Assembly (NCBI GenBank): GCA_015698045.1
Contig: BLAL01000242.1
Location: forward strand, 5,001-69,000
Direction of reading: 5' to 3'
DNA: 64,000 nucleotides
Source: Rhizophagus clarus
Taxonomy: Eukaryota > Glomeromycota > Glomeromycetes > Glomerales > Glomeraceae
A program made the translations under genes and the position numbers. Numbering within the stretch: the first letter of the stretch is position 1; the number at the start of each line of letters is the position of its first letter. Below, piece after piece: positions 10,628-20,308 of this stretch. The notes under the pieces are model-generated. The model had not been told where the DNA came from and made no database searches. It saw nothing but the letters and a program-made list of their open reading frames with translations.

Positions 10628-11203
10628 CCTTAATCTAATATTGCTTTAAGAAATTATAATATTGTTAATTTTCAACAACCAAAGCGTATTTTGTAATAAA
10701 AAAAAAGAGAAACTAAAAAAATTCGCGAAAATTCGCAAAAATTCGCGGGAATTTGTTTTATTAGAGGTAATATTTTTGAGAATTCCAAGGTAAAGAACTA
10801 CTTTAGTACTATGAAACTCAGAATATAATAACTGTAAGACCCATAGTATATATTTGTAAAAAGAATTTGCAACGTTTGTTATAAATTTTAAAAAGAGTTC
10901 GCAAAAAAATGCAAAATTCGCGTAATTTGTAACACGTTGTCATGTGATCGAAAATCGCACCATTTTGAAAATAGCGATAATCGGTATGCCAATAGTAGAC
11001 AATAGAAAATATTCTATTGGTAACTAATATGATATACTTGATTGTAACCTATTTGAACACCTTGATTGAAACTTTAGTATCCTCCTTTTGCATCATTTTT
11101 TTGCAGCAATTGGGTTTTTAAAATTTAGTAAATAAAAAACAATAGAGGATCAATCAGGTTGAATCCAGTGACCCAGATTCTATCGATTGGTCCTCTATTT
11201 AAC

Positions 11204-11487
11204 ATCGTTCGACTAGTGATAATTTGTTTGTCTTAAACTACTAATATCTCCTCTTTTAACTCTAGATGATCCTGACATTTTTTAAGCTCATGTTTAATAG
11301 CCTTACATTCTTCCTTTAACTGAACAACTTTAACATCACGGGTTTTAAGATTCGTTTCAAGGTAAGAAATATACTGTTTATAAGTATTAATTTTCTTACC
11401 AAGTTTGTGGATTTTCTTTTGTACTAACTTTATCCTTAAATCAAAGTTGCTATTTAGCTGTTCGAGATATGTCTGCTTAATTCCCAT
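11204..11487 (-). pseudogene. N-terminal coiled-coil segment of Gag-like gene
   Basis: An ATG at 11487 opens 84 residues (to 11233) with a heptad-like Leu/Ile/Lys pattern (QKKIHKLGKKINTYKQYISY, later ECKAIKHELKKC), a predicted coiled coil. The frame ends in TAA but reads on for about 10 codons to the TE2 boundary if that TAA was once CAA. On the other side of TE2 a same-strand frame continues at 5198. It is divergent from, and about 60 bp away from, the integrase pseudogene, so both may belong to one ancient element. Confidence 0.5.
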
Positions 11488-11544
11488 TGTTACCTATTAT
11501 TTCTATAGATTCTGGTGAAGCTTGAAATCTTGATGTTTCTATTG

Positions 11545-12594
11545 CTTTGAAAAAGATTTATTATTAGCCTATTGGTTATCATCGAAATGCTAAAAAATTA
11601 CATGGCTTCTCTTAAAGCTGGATATAATTTTAGTTTAGACGAAGTGAGAGACTGGCTTGAGAAACAGGCTGTACATCAGATATATAAGCCTCATCCTAAA
11701 TATATATTACGTGCAAGTTTTTATTCTGTTACTACTTCCAATGAAGTACATCAAGCTGATATGCTCTATATGCCTTATGATAAAGTAGGATGAATTACTT
11801 ATCTTTTTTGTTTTAATGTAGTGAATGTGACTTCAAGATATAAAGTTTCTGTTCCTATTGGTGCATATAGTATCAAGGATAAACAAGAGATCTTAACTTC
11901 TGCTACTATTGCTCGTGCACTTGAGAAAATCTATAAGGATCCTAAATACCTTCTTATCTGACCAAAAGTTTTTTTAACTGATAAGGGTTCAGAGTTTAAA
12001 GGTGATTGTAAAAAATTAATGAGAAAACATGGTGTGAAAATTCAGAAGGCCAAGTCTAAGCCTACTATGAGTATTGTTGAAAAGTATAATCGCACCTTAG
12101 TTGAAAAACTATTTCCTTTTCAAGATGCTTCTGATCTCTTGACTTTACATTTAAATAATCGATCTAGGGCTTGGGTAAAGAATTTGTCTTTAGTTATTGA
12201 GGACATTAATAATTCTATCACACATCAGCTTGGTATTTCACTGGCTGAGACTATTAAAAAAGAAGAGGTCTTTGCTAAGCCTTCTTATTCTCATAATGGT
12301 CCAATAGGTTTTGATGAAGAGAAGCTTTCTAATAATGTTCTTGTTCATAATTTACTTTATCCTAGTGATTTGAAGGGTAGAAGACGTCGTACTAGTGATT
12401 TGAATTAGTCATCTCATATTTATCATATCTGTCAATTTATGGTACAAAAAAATCAGCCAGTCTTATATTGGCTGAAAGAAGTTCCTTTTGGACTAATTGA
12501 TAATGATGATTATATTCTCAAGCGTTCTGAAAGAACTTTTGTTTGAGAAGAATTGATGATTATTTCTTATGATACAGAATTGCCTCCCCAGTAG
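11545..12594 (+). pseudogene. Retroviral-type integrase pseudogene
   Basis: A single reading frame from 11572 to the TAG at 12592-12594 carries four premature stops: TGA 11791, TGA 11959, TAG 12406 and TGA 12544. The catalytic core is recognisable: an Asp in EVHQADMLYMP, an Asp in VFLTDKGSEFKGD, and a Glu in SIVEKYNRTLVEKL. The C-terminal tail has an Arg-rich RRRR patch and an EEL motif, as in rve-superfamily integrases encoded by several eukaryotic DNA elements. Each stop fits a single C-to-T or G-to-A change of Trp or Arg codons (family knowledge suggests Arg, Trp, Trp, Arg). An N-terminal piece before 11572 is in another frame. It is dead as a gene; the element class is unresolved. Confidence 0.75.
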
Positions 12595-12598
12595 GTGC

Positions 12599-12979
12599 TC
12601 ACGAATTAAGAAAATCTTTTGCTTCTTCATCAACTTTGTCTTCTGTAATAAAATAATCCTTAGCTAATTTATAATATAGCTTGTATAATTCTATGATTGA
12701 ATTAAGAATCTTTGGATTTTGTCCATACCATGATTTATAATTACCTATAATTTTATCATATTTATCCTTATTGGGAAATATTGTTATAGCTAATTTTAAT
12801 ACATATTCTTGTGGTTCTTCTGCCTGGCGTAATTTTTTTATCCTTTCTTTATAATTTTGCATGAATTTGCCATCCTTTAGCTTTTTATAATAGATGCCTG
12901 CTTTAATGACTTTTATTAATGCCTGTTTGATTTTCTGGTATGTGGGATTGGTATCTGCTAATTGGTTTTATGTACTCAT
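12599..12979 (-). pseudogene. Lys-rich helical ORF, convergent with integrase
   Basis: An ATG at 12979 is followed after two codons by a TAA (CAA would keep it open). The frame then stays open to 12599 and includes an internal Met at 12862 that gives 87 residues. The product is helical and charged, with Tyr- and Lys-rich stretches (ELYKLYYKLAKDYF). No family recognised. It ends 5 bp from the integrase frame on the opposite strand, so it is probably another gene of the same decayed element. If the internal Met is used it could still be expressed. Confidence 0.35.
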
Positions 12980-13053
12980 TATATAATTAGTATATGTTTT
13001 ACTATATTGTATAAAGATTTTTTCAATTAAAATTATTTATTCATTTAGAAGAA

Positions 13054-13329
13054 ATGAAGGCAAAATTTGTTTGTTATCATCTTAAAAATACTAGTGAAAT
13101 TTGTGATAATAGTAGTGATAAACCTAAAGGATACTATTTACATTGCAAAGCTAAGATATGTCTACCATGCAGAGTATGTGATAGACCTATTGAGATAGAT
13201 AAACCTTCAAGGATTGATAATGAGCTATGTAGCTATTGTAATAAGAGCAATTATCAGATTCATCATATGAATATTCTTCAGGATAAGACCCAAATATATG
13301 ATCAATATAATGAAAAGGTTATACTTTAA
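13054..13329 (+). CDS. Small Cys-rich protein, family unknown
   Basis: Ninety-one residues with the first ATG after an AT-rich leader. Cysteines are arranged in pairs (CLPCRVC near residues 47-53 and CSYC near 69-72) with nearby His, suggesting one or two zinc-binding knots. No known family was recognised. It lies between the integrase remnant and a minisatellite that starts directly after its stop. It may be a surviving ORF of the decayed element or the intact first exon of a truncated gene. Confidence 0.35.
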   Translation: MKAKFVCYHLKNTSEICDNSSDKPKGYYLHCKAKICLPCRVCDRPIEIDKPSRIDNELCSYCNKSNYQIHHMNILQDKTQIYDQYNEKVIL

Positions 13330-13334
13330 GGTAA

Positions 13335-13740
13335 GACTTAGAGGTGAGACTCAGTGGTGAAATATATCTTGTGTATATGTTCTGCTTTACTTTGCAGACT
13401 TTATTAACATTATATTCACCCTAGTTGGAGTGAAGCTTAGAGGTGAGACTTATTTTTTTCACCTAAAGATTAGACTTAAAGGTGAGACTTAGAGGTGAGA
13501 CTTATTTTTTTCACCTAAAGATTAGACTTAAAGGTGAGACTTAGAGGTGAGACTTAGAGGTGAGATTTTGAGGTGAGACTTTGAGGTGAGACTTAAAGGT
13601 GAACATATCTTGTGTACATACTCTGCTTTACTCTACAGACTTTGTGAACATTATGTTCACTTAGAGATTAGACTTAAAGGTAAGACTTAGAGATGAGATT
13701 TAATTATGCTCGCCTAGAGGTGAGACTTTTTGTCTTATTA
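13335..13740. repeat. GGTGAGACTTA minisatellite
   Basis: Many units of about 11-12 bp (AGGTGAGACTTA and variants with TTG or TTAA), including two larger direct copies of about 63 bp that contain TTTTTTTCACCTAAAGATTA. A further palindromic pair (CTCACCTCTTTGAGGTGAG) lies at about 13857-13876. Confidence 0.85.
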
Positions 13741-14663
13741 TTTATGTAAATGAAATGACTCCAAAAAGGGTTTTAGCATAGTAAGAAATTAATGGTATAC
13801 TAGAATATATTCATTAATCTTTTAATCAAGAATTTGATATACAAACCTGATAAATCTCACCTCTTTGAGGTGAGACTTATCAGAAATTTGTTTACAGCAA
13901 TGAATCAGCTTTAGAATTAATTCTAGAATAACATAAAAATATAGTATGCAAAATAGGCTTGACTGGTCAAACTCCAAATACACTCAAATACTTTGGTCTT
14001 TGGTGTTCAGGGTTCTCCTGAGAAGCAAGCAATATGGCATACTTTTTTGTTATATTAATTGGGATTAAAATCAGGCCAGCTCGTTAACATTAATGGTGTT
14101 CTCCTTTATCTTGTTAACAAAAAATTTGAGCAAGATGGTTTTGTTAATAGGATTTGAGCTCAGCTCAATTTTAAACCTAAATTCTATATTGATTTTTGTT
14201 ATGTTTTCTGATGTTGCAATCGAATTTGAATCTCATAAAAGATTACATAAATTTCTATATTGGGAATTAAGCAGGGAGGGGCTTACTCCTTTTATAGCTA
14301 TATGGAAATTTTGTCTCAGAACCCTCTTATTGGCCCTACTTGAATGGTAATAGTTTATTTACATATAATATTAAAATGAAGAGTAATTTTTCAAAATTTC
14401 ACATATCATTAATTAGACTTTTGATAAACTTCACAGTATATAGTGGATAGAAAGCATGATCTGTATTAGTTGTACAATAATATAGATATTACATGGTGGT
14501 ATTTACATTGGTTAACATTACTTTTTATCTTTTTTATTTGAATTACAAAATAAATTTTTTAATCTTTTAATAAACTGATGAAATTTTATTATTTATTTAT
14601 TTATTATTTTTAAAGATGCTGATAAAATTTATTTTATTTTATTTTATCTTATTTTTAATGGTA
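13741..14663. other. No defensible gene; possible coding debris
   Basis: Open stretches in several frames between 13900 and 14360 (one of 85 codons from 14093) look partly protein-like, but frames shift and stops are frequent. A (TTTA)n-like run lies at about 14590-14620. I cannot assign a gene. Confidence 0.4.
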
Positions 14664-14671
14664 ATGATAAC

Positions 14672-15424
14672 TAGTATTTGGTAATGATTTAGTCATTTGA
14701 CTATTTTTTGGATTAGGAGTCATTTGGCCAAATGATACCCTATCATTTGGCATTTGTCATTTTGTCATTATGCAAATGAACAAATGCCAAATTATTTGGT
14801 GTCATTTGATTGTCATTTGCATTATTTGTCATTTGGTCATTTATCACTAAAATATAGAAAGACTATTGGACAATTTAATTACATCATCACGTGATGTATA
14901 ATTGCAAAGCCATAGTTGCAGCAAAAATTATTAATATTGTATGCATAAATAAAATTTCACATGCAAAAAATAGGTTCTATATGCAGTATATGAGTTACAA
15001 TTATTGCAAAATTTATTAGCTTTTATTGCTTTTATTGATGAAATAAACCCATTAATGAAATAACTCTATTGATGAAATGATAATAATCTTGATGATAAAT
15101 CATTTTTATTAAATAAATGTAATATTATTTATAAAAAAAAGTGGAGTTTATGATTAAATAGGTGTAAAAAAATTATTTCTACCAATAAAAATAATAAGAA
15201 ATCACGTGATTCAATACTCTTTCACTACTATTAAAACTTTTTTTATTACATATACTAAATAAATTTTGTTTTAATATTTTGTTTCTTTATTTTAAAATAA
15301 TCAAAATAATTAATAATAATTCTTGAAATATTTAATATTTTTCAAATGACTTAAATGACTGATCAAATGACAAATGACTTGTCATTTGAGTCATTTGTCA
15401 TTTCAAATCATTTACCGAACACTG
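14672..15424. mobile_element. hAT-type MITE
   Basis: The ends read TAGTATTTGGTAATGATTT at the left and CAGTGTTCGGTAAATGATTT from the right, the CAGTGTTCGG form being typical of hAT elements. The 8-bp flanks are ATGATAAC (14664-14671) and GTGACAAC (15425-15432), which match at 6 of 8 positions with two transitions, as expected of an aged 8-bp hAT duplication. Subterminal arms consist of many direct and inverted TCATTTG/CAAATGA motifs. It is 753 bp with no ORF. Confidence 0.75.
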
Positions 15425-15690
15425 GTGACAACAAAGATACAAATACTTTATGCAAAAATAAAAATCAAAAAAATATCTAAGTAAAAACTATATCTAAAAC
15501 CACCGCCACAAAAGATGGGTCGTTTCCATTTAAAAGAAAGGGCCACATGTCTCAATCCTACAGAACTATCTAAAAAAACCAGTTACCAGAAAAAAAAAAA
15601 TTGTTTGAAGAGTCCAAAAAACCATTCATAAAAAACCGAGAAAATAAAAAAGAAGAAAAAAAAACATAAGTAAAATGAAATAAATCTAAA

Positions 15691-15909
15691 CTAGAAGAAA
15701 TTGATAGGACCTATGACTTGTCCATTGTGTCTTGAATGTAAAAAGTTGGAGGTCGTGGTCGTGTATCTGATGAACGCCTTAACGTTCAACGGAGTATCCG
15801 TTACAGTTTTAGAGGATAAAATTGTGATTGCAGTTGAGGTCGGGAAGCGTTCCTTGAGGTTGGTCACATGAAGGGGACGCTCATGATGTCGTTTGGTGGT
15901 GTAATTCAT
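15691..15909 (-). CDS. Small protein with GC-rich codon use
   Basis: Seventy-two codons from an ATG at 15909. Codon thirds are unusually C/G-rich for this window (ACC, AAG, CTC, TTC, CCC, GTG), as in highly expressed genes of AT-rich fungi. The protein is basic and Thr-rich (RHHERPLHVTNLKERFPTST). No family recognised, no signal peptide or membrane segment. It could be an exon of a larger gene. The surrounding DNA to 16403 holds nothing else I can support. Confidence 0.4.
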   Translation of the reverse strand: MNYTTKRHHERPLHVTNLKERFPTSTAITILSSKTVTDTPLNVKAFIRYTTTTSNFLHSRHNGQVIGPINFF

Positions 15910-16403
15910 ACTGTTTTAGTCTTGAGGTATTAGATGTCCAAATTTTTCTTTTTGATTGCTTTACTAAAAAAATTTTAAATAATAATATTATGCGTTGATT
16001 GAGATTAGTTAATTCTAAAGGAATTAGATTGTAAGTGGTACGGTAAGTTTTCTCAAACAGTGAGGTGTATCAGTGTCAACCATGGCCCCATCATTACCCA
16101 CTGGCAATATTCTACAACTCTTCTATATCCTGATAGAGTAGGATAGAGTTATACCATATCCTTCTTGTAACCAACATGAACGAATGAGATAGCTAATTAA
16201 TTTTGATAACCGTTCAGACGTTGGAACGTCATATGATGAAATTTATTTTTTTTAACAATAAAAATAATTGTGCGCCATAAAACATTAAACTACGTATAAA
16301 ATTTAATATAAATACTTTTATTTTTTATTTTAATACAAATACTTTTATAAATATTATACATCTATCTAATATATATATATATATAATTAATATAATTAAA
16401 TAA

Positions 16404-17678
16404 TTATAATAATTTGTTTATTTTAAATTTGTCGCAAACTTCGTTTAAAAATTTATAATGAGCGCATAAAGTAACCATGCACTTGTATTCTACACACTCC
16501 AAACATCTTAATTGTAACCATTTGAACCTTTCAATAAATTTCTCAGATTTCACAACATCAGATACAACATTTTCACAATCTCCTATTGAAACGCCAATAC
16601 TCATTAATAATTTAGCCCAATCATTAATTGAAATCCAACTTTCCATCAAAGAATTAATAGAAATTACATAACAAATGATAAATTGCTCAATACGAGAAAC
16701 ATAAGTAAATTTGTGCTCACAATTTATCCAAAGTAAGAATAAACGATAAGTATTTAATAACATGGAAAGTTTTTGGGAAAGTGTAACATTAAAATGTTCT
16801 AAAGAAAGGATTAAATATATTTGATTATAATAATCATTAGGTAAATTAAATAATTTTAAGGTGGTTTTCGTGAGTGATACTAAAGTAATTTTATTTGAAT
16901 TATTTTTACTTTTTAATGAATAAAATAATTTTGAAGGGTAAATATTAGATGAAGAGAAATGTGATAATATAGAATATTCAAGTGTTTGAGTGATTGAAAT
17001 CAAATTTGGATGATTATTTAAAAAATTTCTTTCCTCTAAAGAAATATCAAGAGAATTTAATTCGAAATTATCCAAATCATTAATGTTTAATTTTTCTATT
17101 AATTTTTCTAAATAAAGCGATCGTAAAAGATTTATTTTAAAAGGGTCTAATTCTTTAGGGAATAAAAAATTAAATTCATTAAATATTTCAAATAAATTAT
17201 CAATATTATTACATATTGATAATTCATCCCCCTCGTAAATATCTCGAAGCGCATATAATCCCAAATTTAATTCTTTGTTAATATATTTTTTAACTAAAAA
17301 ACAATTTGGATTTTTCGAAAATTTAATGAAACAGGATAATTTTGATTGAGAACTTTCTATTCCAGAACAAATATCGTAATATAAATCCGATTTTTTTATA
17401 TTATCATTAAAGAAATGTTCACATGACTTTTTTGTGTGGCATGTGGTTGCGGTCGTGCTCGAGGTGCATGTATGATGAAGTATATATTGAAATTTTTGAA
17501 ATTTGTGTTTTGATATTAATGTGAAATCTCCTTGCGCTCTTTGAAAAACATATACTGCCGGAATTTTAGGTTTATCATTAAGTGGAAGTTTCTCGTTCAT
17601 GAATTTTTCACTCGAAGAAATATCATATTCTTTCTTTCTCATTTGTTGACAAATATAAGGAAGTTTTTTAATAAACAT
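16404..17678 (-). CDS. Degenerate SET-domain-like protein
   Basis: A single 424-codon exon starting at the only upstream ATG (17678). Residues 115-153 match the end of a SET methyltransferase domain: a degenerate form of the NHSCxPNC motif (KNPNC at 122-126) followed by GLYALRDIYEGDEL at 140-153. The histidine, first cysteine and most of the N-terminal SET fold are not apparent, so lysine methyltransferase activity is doubtful. The C-terminal 270 residues are helical, and Cys-rich near 390-415 (LRCLECVEYKCMVTLCAHY). The expected cellular role, if any, is a SET-derived scaffold. Family placement is moderate; intactness of the ORF is clear. Confidence 0.6.
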   Translation of the reverse strand: MFIKKLPYICQQMRKKEYDISSSEKFMNEKLPLNDKPKIPAVYVFQRAQGDFTLISKHKFQKFQYILHHTCTSSTTATTCHTKKSCEHFFNDNIKKSDLYYDICSGIESSQSKLSCFIKFSKNPNCFLVKKYINKELNLGLYALRDIYEGDELSICNNIDNLFEIFNEFNFLFPKELDPFKINLLRSLYLEKLIEKLNINDLDNFELNSLDISLEERNFLNNHPNLISITQTLEYSILSHFSSSNIYPSKLFYSLKSKNNSNKITLVSLTKTTLKLFNLPNDYYNQIYLILSLEHFNVTLSQKLSMLLNTYRLFLLWINCEHKFTYVSRIEQFIICYVISINSLMESWISINDWAKLLMSIGVSIGDCENVVSDVVKSEKFIERFKWLQLRCLECVEYKCMVTLCAHYKFLNEVCDKFKINKLL

Positions 17679-17742
17679 GATGAATTTTAATTTTCAATTA
17701 TTAGATAAATAAATAAATAAATAGATGGATATATAAAATTAG

Positions 17743-17779
<37 letters not shown>

Positions 17780-20308
17780 GGAAACAAAACAAAAAAAAAT
17801 TTTTTTTTCAAGCTAAAAAAATTTCTCAGGCTCAAAAATTAAAACTTTAAATATTACGTTTAGGTTATTTAATTTTATAGGTTTAAATAGACGATCTAAC
17901 TTAAAAAAAAATGATTTATTTATTTTTTCATTTTAAATGATAATTAAATGAAATTTGGTGATCAAATTTATAATATTCAACTGATGATATTCAACCGAAA
18001 GATATATAGGTTTCTCCGCAGGATTATTTCAGAAAACTAGCAATTAAATACAAAAAAATTCTTTAGATATATTTCATGTGAAAGTTTACCTCAGATGCTT
18101 AAAATGTTTTCAAAGCATTCCGTTAGATAATCACGTTATCTAGGAAAATCGTACCGTTTCCGGTATTACAACAAATTAATTAATGATGACTAAATTGTGT
18201 AACATGATATTTTGAATGTTGGAATTTAATCAGAATATTCTTTCGATAGAGAGATAGCTATAAAATAACAATAATTGTACGCTCCGAATGGTCCGATAAT
18301 AAACAAATATTAGTACAAAACTTCTGTGTTTGTGTAAAAATAAATAATGTAAATAGTGGTACATGTATCGGGAGTTCACCCAAAGAAAAAAGGATTAAAT
18401 ATTTCGGCCAATTAAATTTTATGTTAAATTTCTACGGTACTTATCATATATAGTCAAACAACAAATAGAGAAGTTCTAAATATGATTAGTTCAATGTGTT
18501 ACATAAAAATTAATTTTTCAATTTCCTTTTTATGTATCGTACAGTACAACATAACGTGGTGTAACAATAAAGACATAAACGAATAGTATTAGTATCGGAA
18601 CCGAATTTTATTTTACGTTAGATCCTTTTCACGTAAATTACCGAATGACCTACGATCTTTTTCAAGGGGCACCTAAATCGATAGGTTACACGAGGGTCAT
18701 TTTGATTTGAATCATGCGCAAAAAATAATTTTCAATGGCGATAAAAGAAGGAAGATTATGCCGTCAAAGTTTGTTGTACAATTCAAAATGAAGATTAACT
18801 GAGATTGCGGCACATCTACGTAAATGAATAATTTCCAAATATTTTAACCAAATTTAAAACAATAATGATTTATTCTGTGTTAATATTATAGCACTCCTGA
18901 TTTTAATATTTATGATTCTTATGTTTAGGCCGGCATTAGACTGCCAGAGTTAAGAAAATTTCGGTCGGATTTATGATTTAAAGTTTCTATTAATAGAACA
19001 AGAATAAGTAACGCAAACACAATGTGTGATGTGTGGTGATAAGGTTAGAGATGACCATTTTCATATTAAATAATTTATTAAAATTTAGTGGTAAGAGACC
19101 ATAAAATTCAATCATCTAATAAAGTGATTAAATTTTTTTTAGCGTAAAAAAAAAAAGAATATAAAAAACTTTACGAATAACTTTATTAATTCAAAAAAAA
19201 AGAACATTAGAATGTAAGTATACCGTCTAGCACTGCCTAAAGTATTCCTCTTTTAAGCGGGTATTAGACCCCCTTAATTCTGTCATCTCGTAAACTGAAA
19301 GTCGATCACCCAAACATCAATCCAAGGGCGATTCCTCGTTCCCGAGACACGCAAGATAATATATTACTAAATACTTGATCCTAAATCAATAATTAAAATA
19401 TCATTTCTATAAAATATAACAGAATAACAACAACAGCAATTATAATCTTTCGTCGTATAAGTTCCGAGTATCTTTTATACGTCTTCCCCCTTCGGTTACA
19501 ACAAATTCCATGAATAATATAACCATCCTTCAATATGATTATATCCCACGCATAAGTTCTTGAAGTCGAGTTTTTATCATTTCTGTTCGTTCGAATTATA
19601 ACATGAATAAGATAAATATATTAGTTTTTCATTACATAATTGATTATTTTTGATACGAATTTTCATCTATAATTATTAATTTGTTAATGAGTTGAATTAT
19701 GGATTTAAATAATAAAATTTCAACTGGTTATTACATCTTTATTGAGATATTCTTCTAGTTTCATATAGAATCAAAATCATGTTTGGTTCAAGTACTTCTC
19801 ACCTTCCAATCATAACGCAAAATATCGAAAACAATTCATTTTTATTTATGAATAAATGAGGCACATAGACACTACTAAGGTCATAAGCCTACATTACATC
19901 ATAGACTAATGCCGTTCTATCACCTTGGAAATCGGATTTTATAATTAAAGAAAATCTTTAATTACAAAAACCAACTACCTTGACCATAATAAGAGATATT
20001 ATAGCCCGAGGAAAATCTAAAAATGAAAAGAAAAAGCTACAAAACACGAACATTTTTATTTTATTTTTACAGGAAGGTGCCACAGATACAGTTATACATC
20101 AATAAAGTACAAAGTACGATCGATTACAAAAAAGCGCTCACCATGAGAGTGGACCCAGGAGATGTGCAAAAGATGCCTAAACGATACTCTAATCTCCATA
20201 CGAAACACGAACATCGCCGCCATAATATCTCCCTTCCTATTGAATTTGGAGTCACGTGACTTTTTAAAATGAGTAGGTCGAAAATCTTTATCTACACATT
20301 GAACTACC
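17679..20308. other. Intergenic, 2.6 kb
   Basis: It contains a T-run abutting a long A-run (17741-17780) and AT-rich unique sequence. A short GC-richer island at about 20100-20260 has a 38-codon frame on plus and an overlapping one on minus, and neither is convincing. A truncated MITE lies at 19229-19275 (listed separately). No other gene seen. Confidence 0.5.
19229..19275 (+). mobile_element. Truncated copy of the TAGCACTGC MITE end
   Basis: Begins TAGCACTGCCTAAAGTATTC and continues with TTTTAAGCGGGT and TAGACCC, in the same order as the end of the 226-bp MITE at 34635-34860. No partner end was found nearby. Confidence 0.5.

Larger units (their letters stand above)
7570..10981. mobile_element. 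Tc1/mariner-type transposon with SAM-domain gene
   Basis: The ends are inverted repeats: ATTATCGCCGTTTTCAAAAT at the left and ATTATCGCTATTTTCAAAAT from the right, both continuing GGTGCGATTTTC. They enclose two convergent spliced genes: a zinc-binding/SAM-domain gene on plus and a DDE transposase on minus. At 3.4 kb it is long for this superfamily because of the extra gene. A clean target duplication was not recognised. It interrupts TE2. Both genes carry a defect, so the copy is probably no longer autonomous. Confidence 0.8.
5203..11199. mobile_element. TE2, element split by Tc1-type insertion
   Basis: Boundaries are inferred from where the Gag-like reading frame breaks off (about 5202) and resumes (about 11204), with TAAC at both junctions as a possible 4-bp duplication (5199-5202 and 11200-11203). 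The left subterminal region repeats AATCAGGTATC and GATTGGTAAC motifs. The right region has related AATCAGG and CGATTGG motifs in inverted arrangement. Without the nested Tc1-type element it is about 2.6 kb, similar in size to TE1. It has the same interior plan: C/T tract, then exon/intron-like cassettes. The inverted repeats are only loosely similar, so the exact ends are uncertain. Confidence 0.5.

Noticed and set aside
13335..13740. Possible CRISPR-like array
   Set aside because: The units are contiguous and of minisatellite type without unique spacers, and the window is eukaryotic.
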